Of a DNA stretch of 16,463 bases, positions 1 to 7,495 are shown piece after piece. The translations under genes were made by a program, and so were the position numbers. The notes beneath the pieces were generated by a model. That model was not told where the DNA came from and searched no databases. It was given only the letters and a program-made list of their open reading frames with translations. Numbering within the stretch: position 1 is the first letter of the stretch; each line of letters opens with the position of its first letter. This stretch comes from JBCBTJ01 sp964597685 (lineage in GTDB: Bacteria > Pseudomonadota > Alphaproteobacteria > Caulobacterales > Hyphomonadaceae): assembly GCA_964597685.1 (NCBI GenBank), contig CAZQZC010000053.1, positions 1-16,463 on the forward strand. Direction: 5' to 3'.

Positions 1-688
1 CCCCATGGGCGGCTTCGGCCACGCCTGAGAGGTCGGTTACGGTTCCGAACACATTCGGGCTCTGACCGATCACGCAGGCTGTCGCGCCGTCGACGGCGAC
101 AGCGAGCTCCCCTTCCCTGTCGATCGCGGGCGGCAACTGGACCACCTCGATCCCTTGCGCTTCGCACAAGGTGCGCGTGGCGGCGGCGTAATGGGGATGC
201 AGCCCGCCGGAGAGGACAACCTTCCGCCGGCGCGTGACTCGACAAGCCATCAGCGCAGCCTCGGCGCACGAGGTCGAGCCGTCGTACATGGAGGCGTTCG
301 CCACATCCATGGCGGTCAGCGCCGCGACCTGGGTTTGGAACTCGAACAGGGTTTGCAGCGTGCCCTGCGCGATCTCTGGCTGGTAGGGCGTGTAGGTGGT
401 GAGGAATTCAGAGCGCTGAATGATGTGGTCCACCGTCGCCGGCACATGGTGCTTGTAAGCGCCGCAACCAACGAAGAACGGCCCGTCTGAGGCCGTGCGG
501 TTCTTCGCAGCCAGCTTTGAGAGGCGGCGCTCCACCGCCATCTCGCCTTGGTGGTTCGGCAGGCCGGAGATCGGACCGTCAAGCCGGGCGCCTTCTGGCA
601 CATCCTCGTAGAAAGCGTCGACGTTGGCCGCGCCGATCGTGCGCAGCATCGCTTGGCGATCGTCAGGCGTGAGGGGGAGATATCTCAT
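1..688 (-). CDS. gcvPA: Glycine dehydrogenase (decarboxylating) subunit 1, partial
   Basis: This is the N-terminal part of the P-protein alpha subunit of the glycine cleavage system, a cytoplasmic complex that decarboxylates glycine and passes the aminomethyl group to lipoylated GcvH. About 229 residues lie in the window and the rest (family about 445) is beyond position 1. The protein starts MRYLPLTPDDRQAML and carries family-typical stretches FVGCGAYKHHVPATVDHI, RSEFLTTYTPYQPEIAQGT, DVANASMYDGSTS and GQSPNVFG. The PLP lysine is normally on the partner subunit GcvPB, which should follow outside the window. The ATG overlaps the stop of the upstream 34-codon gene by one base (TGATG), implying translational coupling. 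The gene is the last visible member of the riboswitch-controlled gcv operon. A Ser in YDGSTS replaces the more usual Ala; nothing else looks odd. Confidence 0.95.
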   Translation of the reverse strand, partial: MRYLPLTPDDRQAMLRTIGAANVDAFYEDVPEGARLDGPISGLPNHQGEMAVERRLSKLAAKNRTASDGPFFVGCGAYKHHVPATVDHIIQRSEFLTTYTPYQPEIAQGTLQTLFEFQTQVAALTAMDVANASMYDGSTSCAEAALMACRVTRRRKVVLSGGLHPHYAAATRTLCEAQGIEVVQLPPAIDREGELAVAVDGATACVIGQSPNVFGTVTDLSGVAEAAHG

Positions 689-792
689 CAGGCAGTCTCC
701 GTGCTGGAGGTGAGGAGCAGATAGGAAAATGCGGCAATGGCAGGCAGGAAGTGGATAAACGCCAGAAGCCAAAACGGAGCACGGATGATCAT
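688..792 (-). CDS. 34-residue single-span membrane microprotein in the gcv operon
   Basis: This is a short unrecognised gene of 34 codons plus stop. It starts MIIRAPFWLLAFIHFLPAIA and continues through a hydrophobic stretch to a short polar tail ending SSTETA. Residues 5-27 are almost entirely hydrophobic, with one basic residue (Arg4) just before them. That predicts one transmembrane helix with the N terminus inside. Its ATG overlaps the TGA of the PaiB-like gene (ATGA), and its own TGA overlaps the ATG of gcvPA (TGATG). Both junctions are the kind used for translational coupling, which argues that the reading frame is translated rather than accidental. Its role is unknown. It could be a small membrane partner, or mainly a coupling element carrying ribosomes from the PaiB-like gene to gcvPA. 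No homologue is recognised by eye. Confidence 0.6.
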   Translation of the reverse strand: MIIRAPFWLLAFIHFLPAIAAFSYLLLTSSTETA

Positions 793-1436
793 CGAGCGCT
801 CCGTTCGTGTCTCATTTCGCCAGACAGCTTGCGGTCGGTCGCCGATGTTGAGGCGGCAAGCCCTCGTTCGACGCCCTCTGCGTCGCTGGCAGACTTGTTC
901 TGGCTCAACTTGCGCACGAAGGTGAGTTCGTCGAGGCAGAGATCGAACCCGACAATGGCGGCCGACAAACGGTCGATGTAATCGTCCGGCGCGTCGGATA
1001 CGGCCCACGGCGCGTCTCGTCGCTGCTCCATCCGGTCCGTCAGCACCTCGATATACCGTCGCATCCGGGCGGGATCCGGCTCAAAAGTCAGCTGGCCACG
1101 CACTTCGACCGCCGTGTAATTCCAGGTCGGCACGACCCGGCCGTGCTCGGCTTTTGAAGGATAAAGCGACGCCGACACATAGGCGTCGACCCCCTTGAAT
1201 ACGGCCGTGGCTTGAAGCGAGGTCCCCTCCGCTTCGCTCCAGAAACGGTTTGTGCGCGCCACATGCCCAACGAGCTTGCGCGGTGCTGTGTCGGAACCGG
1301 CTTTCAAAACGAGTGGGGCCAGGGCCGCGACGGGACCGTCCGTCCCGTTCCTGACCACCACGGCAAAAGGATTGGCCTCGACAAAGGCCAGAGCCTGAGC
1401 CGTGTCATCGGCGCGGAAGGCGGGCGATGGGTGCAT
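789..1436 (-). CDS. PaiB-like FMN-binding protein
   Basis: This 215-residue protein belongs to the PaiB family of flavin-binding split-barrel proteins, often named FMN-binding negative transcriptional regulators after Bacillus PaiB. Visible family motifs are GHVARTNRFW (about residue 70), VFKGVDAYVSASLYPSK and VPTWNYTAVEVRG in the middle, and the C-terminal KLSQNKSASDAEGV. Length fits the family (about 205-215). The start at 1436 begins MHPSPAFRADD; the same frame continues upstream through gcvH antisense-free sequence, but that extension is low-complexity Arg-rich shadow coding. The gene lies 5 bases after gcvH and overlaps the following microprotein by ATGA, so it is part of the gcv operon. 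The true biochemical role of the family is poorly established, so the regulator label should not be taken literally. Its placement here suggests a role linked to glycine or one-carbon metabolism (inference). Confidence 0.85.
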   Translation of the reverse strand: MHPSPAFRADDTAQALAFVEANPFAVVVRNGTDGPVAALAPLVLKAGSDTAPRKLVGHVARTNRFWSEAEGTSLQATAVFKGVDAYVSASLYPSKAEHGRVVPTWNYTAVEVRGQLTFEPDPARMRRYIEVLTDRMEQRRDAPWAVSDAPDDYIDRLSAAIVGFDLCLDELTFVRKLSQNKSASDAEGVERGLAASTSATDRKLSGEMRHERSAR

Positions 1437-1441
1437 CCGCC

Positions 1442-1819
1442 CTACAGACCCTCGCAGAACGCCGCATACGCTTCGCCATCCATCAGCCCGTCCAGCTCCG
1501 ACGGGTCGGACAGTTTCAGCTTGCAGAACCAGGCCGCGCCCTCCGGGTCTTCGTTGATAAGGAAGGCCTTTTCCGCATCGTCGAGATCGTCGTTGCGCGC
1601 GACAACTTCGCCGGAGACCGGCGCGTATATGTCGGAGGCGGCCTTCACGCTCTCGACCACGGCGAGATCGTCGCCCTTCTTTACGGCCCGGCCCAATTCC
1701 GGCGGCTCGGCGAACACGACGTCGCCCAATTGCTCGGCGGCGTATCTGGTGATCCCGACGGTCCCGACATCGCCGTCGACTTGTATCCATTCGTGGTCTT
1801 CTGTGTATTTGCGGGTCAT
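1442..1819 (-). CDS. gcvH: Glycine cleavage system H protein
   Basis: This is the 125-residue lipoyl carrier protein that shuttles the aminomethyl intermediate between the P, T and L proteins of the glycine cleavage system. The N terminus MTRKYTEDHEWIQVDGD, the segment VGITRYAAEQLGDVVF and the lipoylation site VESVKAASDIYAPVSGEV are diagnostic; the modified lysine is Lys59. The C terminus contains INEDPEGAAWFCKLKLSDPSELDGLM, slightly divergent from the more common GWF/KM version. FAEPPELG replaces the usual FVELPEVG. Length agrees with the family (about 125-130). It starts 12 bases after gcvT and ends 5 bases before the PaiB-like gene, in a tight operon downstream of the glycine riboswitch. 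Confidence 0.97.
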   Translation of the reverse strand: MTRKYTEDHEWIQVDGDVGTVGITRYAAEQLGDVVFAEPPELGRAVKKGDDLAVVESVKAASDIYAPVSGEVVARNDDLDDAEKAFLINEDPEGAAWFCKLKLSDPSELDGLMDGEAYAAFCEGL

Positions 1820-1831
1820 GTCCTCGCCCCT

Positions 1832-2989
1832 TCAGCGTTTGTAGTTCGGCGCCACAAAGGGCAGCGCGCAGATCTCGGCCGGCCGGGCCTTGCCGCGAAT
1901 CATCAGCTCAATCGGTGTTCCAGGCGCGGCCAAATCGGCGCGCACATAGCCCATGGCGACGGGCTTCCCGACACTCGGCCCAAAGCCGCCCGAGGTGATC
2001 ACGCCGACAGGTTCGCCGTCCTTGTGGATCTCCACACCCTCGCGGGCGGGCGCGCCGCTGAGTGGCTGGATCCCGACGCGCTTTTCCGCCGGGCCGCCCT
2101 CGAGCGCGTTCAGGATGCGGGCGGCGCCGGGGAAATCGGCGCGCTGGCGGCGGGATTTCTGGATCACCCAGGCGAGGTCGGCTTCCACCGGATCGCGACT
2201 CGGATCGAGGTCGTGGCCGTACAGACAGAGCCCGGCCTCCAGGCGAAGGCTGTCGCGCGCGCCGAGGCCGATGGGTTTCACGCGCGCGTCCTGCTGCTGC
2301 TCGCCCTGATGTTCGCGCCTCGGCTCGGCGAAGATGAGGACTTCAAATCCGTCCTCGCCGGTATAGCCGCCCCGCATCACAGCGCAGCGATGCTCGCCGC
2401 GCCAAGACATGCGCCGACTGTGCATGAACCGCAGGTCCTCGCAGCCTGGGAAATGCGGCGCGAGGACGGCCTCGGCGTCGGGTCCTTGCAGCGCGAAGAG
2501 AATGCGGTCGTCGGCGCGTGTCAGCACGACGTCGTCGCCAAGCTTGTCTTCGAACAGCGCCCAGTCCTGCGCCTTCATCGCGCCATTGACGACGACGCCG
2601 AGCATGCCCTGGCGATCCTCAACCTCGGGCCGGGTGATGATGAGATCGTCGAGGATCCCGCCCGCGTCGTTGAGCAGCACGGAGAGCCGCGCTTGACCCG
2701 GCTTCAGCGTTGCGATGGCGGAGGGGACGAGCTGTTCGATCCGCGCGGCGATCCGCGCATGCGCGTCCGGCCCGCCAAGACCCTCGCGCAGGGACAGGAA
2801 GCACGGGCCCATATGGCTGACATCGAACAGGCCGGCATGGGCGCGCGTCCAGAGATGCTCCGCCTTCACGCCGTCGGGAAACTGCACCGGCATGTCATAG
2901 CCCGCGAACGGGACCATCTGCCCTCCATGGGCGACATGCAGATCGAAGAGCGGCGTGCGCTTTAGCGTGGCGGTCGGCGTATCGGCCAA
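1832..2989 (-). CDS. gcvT: Aminomethyltransferase, glycine cleavage T protein
   Basis: The T protein transfers the one-carbon unit from aminomethyl-GcvH to tetrahydrofolate, releasing ammonia. Family motifs are TPLFDLHVAHGGQMVPFAGY and AHAGLFDVSHMG near the N terminus, NDAGGILDDLI at about residues 107-117 (the acidic pair contains the catalytic Asp of the family), GGYTGEDGFEVL, and GLGARDSLRLEAGLCLYGHD in the middle. The start is chosen at a TTG (residues MADTPTATLKRTPLFD), giving 385 residues. The first in-frame ATG downstream falls inside the conserved GGQMVPFAGY motif and would be too late. The frame stays open far upstream to 3208, but that region is the glycine riboswitch and cannot be the N terminus. 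No convincing Shine-Dalgarno lies before the TTG, which may matter for riboswitch control of initiation. It is the first gene of the gcv operon. Confidence 0.92.
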   Translation of the reverse strand: MADTPTATLKRTPLFDLHVAHGGQMVPFAGYDMPVQFPDGVKAEHLWTRAHAGLFDVSHMGPCFLSLREGLGGPDAHARIAARIEQLVPSAIATLKPGQARLSVLLNDAGGILDDLIITRPEVEDRQGMLGVVVNGAMKAQDWALFEDKLGDDVVLTRADDRILFALQGPDAEAVLAPHFPGCEDLRFMHSRRMSWRGEHRCAVMRGGYTGEDGFEVLIFAEPRREHQGEQQQDARVKPIGLGARDSLRLEAGLCLYGHDLDPSRDPVEADLAWVIQKSRRQRADFPGAARILNALEGGPAEKRVGIQPLSGAPAREGVEIHKDGEPVGVITSGGFGPSVGKPVAMGYVRADLAAPGTPIELMIRGKARPAEICALPFVAPNYKR

Positions 2990-3024
2990 GGGCGGTGCCG
3001 CGCAGTGACGGCTCCGGGCCCTGT

Positions 3025-3235
3025 CGGACCGGTGGAACCGCCCCCGCTGTCTCGGCGCCTGAGAGATTCCACCAGGACCTCTGCCCGGGCTTGCTCCTTC
3101 GGCGAGGCTACAACGCGCATGCGTCCGCCTCTTTCCAGCGTGTTGACCTGCTCCCCGGTCCTTTTGCCTGAGCGTTTCCGGGGCGGTTGCGCCTTCGGCC
3201 CTGACCATGGTCAGCGTCTCCCGGGGGCGGGGAAA
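3025..3235 (-). promoter_or_regulatory. Tandem glycine riboswitch
   Basis: Two glycine aptamers lie in series just upstream of gcvT. Read on the minus strand, aptamer 1 (about 3232-3143) holds GGGAGACGC, GGCCGAAGGCGCAA (near 3199-3187), ACGCTCAGGCAAAAGGACCG (near 3176-3157), and a closing CCCCGG/CCGGGG stem. Aptamer 2 (about 3135-3028) holds TCGCCGAAGGAGCAA (near 3105-3091) and GGAATCTCTCAGGCGCCGAGA (near 3071-3051). These CCGAAGG-GCAA and CTCAGGC blocks are the conserved core of the glycine riboswitch class, and the doubled layout with a short linker is the common form. It is expected to raise expression of the downstream gcvT-gcvH-paiB-like-microprotein-gcvPA operon when glycine is abundant. 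No clear intrinsic terminator with a U tract sits between aptamer 2 and the TTG start, so control may act on translation (inference). Confidence 0.93.
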
Positions 3236-3243
3236 CTGAGATT

Positions 3244-3272
3244 TAGCTAGACCGACTCAGATCAGCCGGCAA
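3244..3272 (-). promoter_or_regulatory. Candidate promoter of the gcv operon
   Basis: Read on the minus strand, TTGCCG (3272-3267) and TAGCTA (3249-3244) are separated by exactly 17 bases. A start site about 6-8 bases after the -10 would fall near 3237, only a few bases before the first aptamer stem begins. The position fits very well, but the hexamers match the sigma-70 consensus only moderately. The -35 lies inside the inverted repeat at the end of the upstream glycosidase gene. Confidence 0.45.
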
Positions 3273-3289
3273 GATCTCAAAATCTTGCC
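3268..3289. other. Perfect 8-bp inverted repeat at the end of the GH13 gene
   Basis: GGCAAGAT (3268-3275) and ATCTTGCC (3282-3289) form a perfect 8-bp stem with a 6-base loop that includes the glycosidase stop codon. Neither side is followed by a T run, so it is not a standard intrinsic terminator. It could still protect the mRNA 3' end or weaken read-through into the gcv operon. It overlaps the -35 of the candidate gcv promoter. Confidence 0.45.
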
Positions 3290-5649
3290 CAGACCTGAAA
3301 AGTCGTCGCTGGCGCAGAAACGGTCTGGGCGCCTGGTTTGAGGGCGCCGTCCAGACCATCAGGATCAATGCGCGCGCCGTCCGCCACCAGCCGCCAATCG
3401 CCGTCGGGCAGATCCACGCGGATCTCGCCGTCATCCTCACCCATGTTCACCGCGACAAGCACATCGCCACCGACCAGATATGCAAGCAAGCGCTCATCCT
3501 CGGGCGTGAAAAAGCGGACATGGTCGTCCGCCGGAGACACAACACGAAAGACCGCGCCCCGCGGGCTTAGGCGCAGGGCGATCAGCCCCTTCCACCACGC
3601 CTCCATGGCGGCCACGTCCCGGCCGGGCTCAGCGCCGCCGAGATCGTCCCAGACGAATTGGTTCGGCGCGCGGAGATTGTAGGTGTCGTCGCGGCCCTTG
3701 AAGTGGATCTCCGCGAAATCGGTCTCCACCACGCTTTCGCCGATCGGCGCGAGCCCCTTGGATCGCAGCATCTCCGAACCGCCATGGATTACAACGGGCC
3801 CGAGCGAGGTGAGCAACAATCCAGCTGCAATTCGGTATTCGGCTTCATCGACGCCGTTCAGCCCATTCCAAGACGATGTCGCGAACCGGTCGGCGAGCGT
3901 CCAATTGTCGTGAATGTCGAGGTAGTTGATCCCGCGGCGCGTATCGCCAGCCTCTTCGGCGAAATTGTTCGCGATCGCCGCCATGACCTCGGCGCGTTGT
4001 CCAGCGTTTCCGCCCGCGTAGCCGCGATCGACCGCCTTGTCCTCAAGCCGAAACGGCGAGCCGGCGAACGCATTACGCGTCTCATCCTGGAAAAAGGTGA
4101 TCGGCGCGTCTTCCTTGTACCAATCCCAATCGGGATTGGCCGCGACCACCGGATCGGAGACGTCGATCCACGGCTCGCCATAGAGGATGATGTCGTCCGG
4201 CAGGGCGGCGCGCAGCTTGACCAAAGTCTGCTCGTCGATCTGGCCGGCGAGGTCTATGCGGAACCCGTCGATCCCGAACTCCCCAACGAGGGAAAGGCAT
4301 TGGTCGATCAGCCAACGCTGAACCATGGGCCGGTCCTCGGTCTTCACCTCGTTGCCGAAGGGGCCGATATGGGCGACGTCGTCGTCCGTGCGGTAGTAGT
4401 ACGCCTTGTCGAGGACGTTGAAGTTTAAGAGCCGCTCCCGCCCATCCATGTTCTCGCCGGTGTGGTTGGGCGCCAGATCGACGATCACCGCAATTCCCCG
4501 ATCGTGAAAGGCCTGGACGAGGTCGCGAAATTGATCCCGCTCGGCGCCAGGCTCGGACTCTTTCGACCGAAATTTACCCTCAATCGCGAAGGCGTGGGTG
4601 GTGCGGTAGCCCCATTGGTAATTCTCGTCGCCTACCCCCTGCCCGTTCGCCGCTGGATCGTCGCCGAAGCGCGCGCGCCAGTCGGCGTCTGGATGGTGAA
4701 GGTATTCCTGCACCGGCATGAGGTGGACGACGTTGATCCCAAGCTCGACGAGATGGTCAAACCCCACCGCCTCGCCAGCCCCGTTCGTCAGGCCCATCCG
4801 CGCCATGGCCGGCAAGGTCCCGCGCTCGGAGGCGTCGACGGGCAAGCGATCGGTGAAATCCTGGACGTGGACCTCATAGGCCACGACGTCCTCCATGGCC
4901 GGGCGGCCGCCTCGGAGAGGTCGGGCCGGCGCCGTCGGCCGCCAAACACGCGCTTTGCCAGTGGCTTCGTCGTAAACCCTTGCATAGGGGTCCGAGATGT
5001 GGACCGGGTCGGTCTCGTAATATCGGTTCCCCGGATCCGCAGGCCCGCGGATTGTGAAATCGTACCAGGCTCCGTGCAGATCGCCCGGGCGTTCAGCCTC
5101 CCACACGCCGTCTGAGTCTTTTATGAGAGCAACGGTTTCGTAGGCCGCCTCCGGCTCCGCATCGGCGGTTTCGTATAGGTGCAGTCGCACGCCCGTCGCG
5201 CGCGGGGCGAAGATCCGGAATGTTGTCGCCGCGCCCCTGTCAACGACCTCCGCGCCGAGCGATTTGTGGGAGTAAAGATCGCGAAACCAACCGTCGAAGC
5301 GCACGCGGGTGCGCTCGCCGCCAGCGTCCAGATGATGAACGCGTGTGATGTCCAAGTCTTCCGAGGGAATGATCAAGACGTCCTCCGCCGTCCGCGGAAG
5401 AATCTGCGCGACGCCAATCTCCGACCCGTCGGCGCGGGTCAGGCGAAATGCTCCTGTGTGAAGCGGTCGTCCCGGCGCGCGCTGGGCCACGATCGCGCCG
5501 GACGGCAAGATCTCGGCCCGGAACGGAAGGCTCCCGCGATCGGGCGCGTCTATGGCGCTTGAGGCTGGGACTTCCGCACGATCCGGATGCGTCGCGCACG
5601 CCGTAAGAGCCCACACGATCGCCACGCTCGCGACCAAACTTCTCACCAT
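3277..5649 (-). CDS. Lipoprotein GH13 glycosidase, pullulanase/alpha-amylase-like
   Basis: This 790-residue, probably envelope-anchored glycoside hydrolase of family 13 would cleave alpha-glucan linkages. The start at 5649 has a GGAGGG ribosome site 4 bases upstream and begins MVRSLVASVAIVWALTAC, a lipoprotein signal with the lipid Cys at 18. An immunoglobulin-like CBM48-type module lies near residues 135-205 (TTFRIFAPRATGVRLHLY). The barrel follows with YQWGY at 344-348, region I DLAPNH (His396), region II GIDGFRIDLAG (nucleophile Asp466), region III ILYGEPW (acid/base Glu492), and region IV YLDIHDN (His580/Asp581). The YQWGY motif and CBM48 point towards type I pullulanase-like debranching enzymes (usual motif YNWGY), but substrate cannot be fixed from sequence. 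It lies 68 bases after argS on the same strand and may be its last co-transcribed gene. The catalytic set appears intact. Confidence 0.9.
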   Translation of the reverse strand: MVRSLVASVAIVWALTACATHPDRAEVPASSAIDAPDRGSLPFRAEILPSGAIVAQRAPGRPLHTGAFRLTRADGSEIGVAQILPRTAEDVLIIPSEDLDITRVHHLDAGGERTRVRFDGWFRDLYSHKSLGAEVVDRGAATTFRIFAPRATGVRLHLYETADAEPEAAYETVALIKDSDGVWEAERPGDLHGAWYDFTIRGPADPGNRYYETDPVHISDPYARVYDEATGKARVWRPTAPARPLRGGRPAMEDVVAYEVHVQDFTDRLPVDASERGTLPAMARMGLTNGAGEAVGFDHLVELGINVVHLMPVQEYLHHPDADWRARFGDDPAANGQGVGDENYQWGYRTTHAFAIEGKFRSKESEPGAERDQFRDLVQAFHDRGIAVIVDLAPNHTGENMDGRERLLNFNVLDKAYYYRTDDDVAHIGPFGNEVKTEDRPMVQRWLIDQCLSLVGEFGIDGFRIDLAGQIDEQTLVKLRAALPDDIILYGEPWIDVSDPVVAANPDWDWYKEDAPITFFQDETRNAFAGSPFRLEDKAVDRGYAGGNAGQRAEVMAAIANNFAEEAGDTRRGINYLDIHDNWTLADRFATSSWNGLNGVDEAEYRIAAGLLLTSLGPVVIHGGSEMLRSKGLAPIGESVVETDFAEIHFKGRDDTYNLRAPNQFVWDDLGGAEPGRDVAAMEAWWKGLIALRLSPRGAVFRVVSPADDHVRFFTPEDERLLAYLVGGDVLVAVNMGEDDGEIRVDLPDGDWRLVADGARIDPDGLDGALKPGAQTVSAPATTFQVWARF

Positions 5650-5717
5650 CGCGCCCTCCGAGATGTCTAGCGCTGTCAGGCTCGTCGCGGTCAAGCCCGT
5701 TTGGAAGGCGGAAACGC

Positions 5718-7481
5718 CTACATCCGCTCCGGCGCGTCGACGCCCAAAATCCCCAATCCCGCCTCCAGCTGGCGCAATGTCGCTTCGGCCAGCGCCAAGC
5801 GGGACGCGCGCGTTTCCGCCTCGGTCGCGGTGGCGATGGGGCATTCCGTGTAGAAGGCGCTAAACGCCTGGGCGAGGCCATAGACGTGCTCGCAAAGTAT
5901 GTGCGGCATGCGTTTCTCGCGAGACTGCAGCAGGGCGTTCGCGAAACCATCGAGGGCCAGAACAAGGTCACGTTCCGGCTGTTCTGTGATCTTGATCGAG
6001 CCCGCTTCAAGTCCATCGCCGGCCGCTCGCCGCAAGATCGATTTGATCCGCACCACGGCGTACAAGAGGTACGGGCCGGTCTTGCCCTCAAAGCTTGTGA
6101 AGCGGTCGAGGTCGAAGACGTAATTGGTGGTGCGCGTATTCATGAGGTCGGCGAAGCGCAGGGCGGCGCGCGCGACCTTAGCCGCGACGTCGGCGCGTTC
6201 GTCCGCGCCCATATCCTCGGGCAGCCGGCCGGCGGCGTCGATCTTGATCTCCGCTTCTTTGACGGCCATGGCGTTGAGATCCGCCAATCTCAGCACCCCG
6301 CCCTCTCGGGTCTTAAACGGTTTGCCGTCGGGCCCGTTCACCGTGCCAAAGCCGATATGCTCAAGTTTGGACTCAGGGTAGACGCCCGCCTTATCCACCG
6401 CGCGGAACACCTGCTCGAAGTGCAGCGCTTGGCGCTGGTCGACGACGTAGATCATACGATCGGGACCAATTTGAGCGACGCGATCGACGATCGTTGCGAT
6501 GTCTGTCGCGTGATAGCCGCTGGCGCCATGTGACGAGGTGAAGATGACCGGCGGCATCTCCTTCTTGTCGTCTTCGCGGTCGACCCGGACAATTAACGCG
6601 CCGTCGTCCCGTTCGGCGACGCCGCGCGCAGTGAAATCCTCGGCGATGCCCGGGATCAGCGGATCGACGTCGCTTTCGCCCTTCCAGAGATCGAAGGAGA
6701 CACCGAGAAAGCCATAGTCGAGCTTGAGCGCTTCGATCGACACCTCGATGAAATGCCGAAGCAGAGCCCGGTAGCCCGCGTGTCCGGCCTGCATCGTCGC
6801 CACCGCCGCCTGGGATCGGGCGTTGCGGGCGGGATCAGCCTTCGCTTTGGCGGTCGCCTGGGGATATAGCCGGGCCAAATCGTCGATCGTCACGGGGCTG
6901 TCAGCGGGAAACGGTCCGCCGCTCTCTTGGAAATACGGCAGATCGGGACGTTCGTCTTCGAGCTCGGTGATCAGGTGCCCCATCTGAAGCCCCCAATCGC
7001 CGAGATGGGCGTCGGAGACCACCTCGTCGCCGAGGAAACGAAACAGCCGCTGCAGGGTGTCGCCGATCACCGCCGATCGCAAATGGCCGACATGCATGGG
7101 CTTGGCGACGTTCGGGCCGCCGAAATCGACGACGATCTTCTGGGGATCGGGGGCCGCTCCGCCGCCGGCCTTCGAATCGGTGCGAATCTCTTCAGCCCGC
7201 GCGCCCAAAGCAGCGTCTGCGACGTGAATGTTGAGAAATCCCGGACCGGCGACGTCCACCCGCGAGATGAGGTCATGGCCATCGAGGCGCTGGACGAGTT
7301 CAGCTGCGATCTCGCGCGGATTGCGGCCGGCTTGTTTGGCCGCCGCCATGGCGCCGTTGCACTGGAAATCGGCCAGCTCCGGCTTGTTCGAACGCACGAC
7401 CCTGCCGTGCTTGCGTTCCAAACCCATGGCGTCGAACGCGTCTTCGACGGCCGCGCCCAGCCGCCCCGCCAGATCGGTCAT
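5718..7481 (-). CDS. argS: Arginyl-tRNA synthetase
   Basis: This 587-residue class I aminoacyl-tRNA synthetase charges tRNA-Arg with arginine in the cytoplasm. The N-terminal additional domain covers about residues 1-100. The catalytic core opens with VVDFGGPNVAKPMHVGHLRS, where HVGH (130-133) is the HIGH signature. SDAHLGDWGLQMGHLI and YHATDIATIVDR are further family motifs. In place of a strict KMSK loop it has GPDGKPFKTREGG, as is usual in most ArgRS. The C-terminal helical anticodon-binding DALR domain includes RTTNYVFDLDRFTSFEGKTG and ILCEHVYGLAQAFSAFY. Length matches the E. coli enzyme (577). It starts 14 bases after the stop of the upstream lipoprotein gene and is followed by the GH13 gene, so the three are probably one transcription unit. 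Confidence 0.97.
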   Translation of the reverse strand: MTDLAGRLGAAVEDAFDAMGLERKHGRVVRSNKPELADFQCNGAMAAAKQAGRNPREIAAELVQRLDGHDLISRVDVAGPGFLNIHVADAALGARAEEIRTDSKAGGGAAPDPQKIVVDFGGPNVAKPMHVGHLRSAVIGDTLQRLFRFLGDEVVSDAHLGDWGLQMGHLITELEDERPDLPYFQESGGPFPADSPVTIDDLARLYPQATAKAKADPARNARSQAAVATMQAGHAGYRALLRHFIEVSIEALKLDYGFLGVSFDLWKGESDVDPLIPGIAEDFTARGVAERDDGALIVRVDREDDKKEMPPVIFTSSHGASGYHATDIATIVDRVAQIGPDRMIYVVDQRQALHFEQVFRAVDKAGVYPESKLEHIGFGTVNGPDGKPFKTREGGVLRLADLNAMAVKEAEIKIDAAGRLPEDMGADERADVAAKVARAALRFADLMNTRTTNYVFDLDRFTSFEGKTGPYLLYAVVRIKSILRRAAGDGLEAGSIKITEQPERDLVLALDGFANALLQSREKRMPHILCEHVYGLAQAFSAFYTECPIATATEAETRASRLALAEATLRQLEAGLGILGVDAPERM

Positions 7482-7495
7482 ATCGACCTCCAGTA

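Noticed and set aside
1427..2965. A 512-codon plus-strand open frame opposite gcvT and gcvH.
   Set aside because: It is antisense to two unmistakable genes, has no recognisable motif, and long antisense frames are expected in GC-rich coding DNA.
2990..3208. N-terminal extension of gcvT by about 73 codons.
   Set aside because: The extension is the second aptamer and part of the first of the glycine riboswitch; its Arg-rich translation does not resemble GcvT.
3658..4428. A 256-codon plus-strand frame opposite the GH13 gene.
   Set aside because: It lies wholly within a catalytic domain with intact motifs on the other strand and shows no domain of its own.
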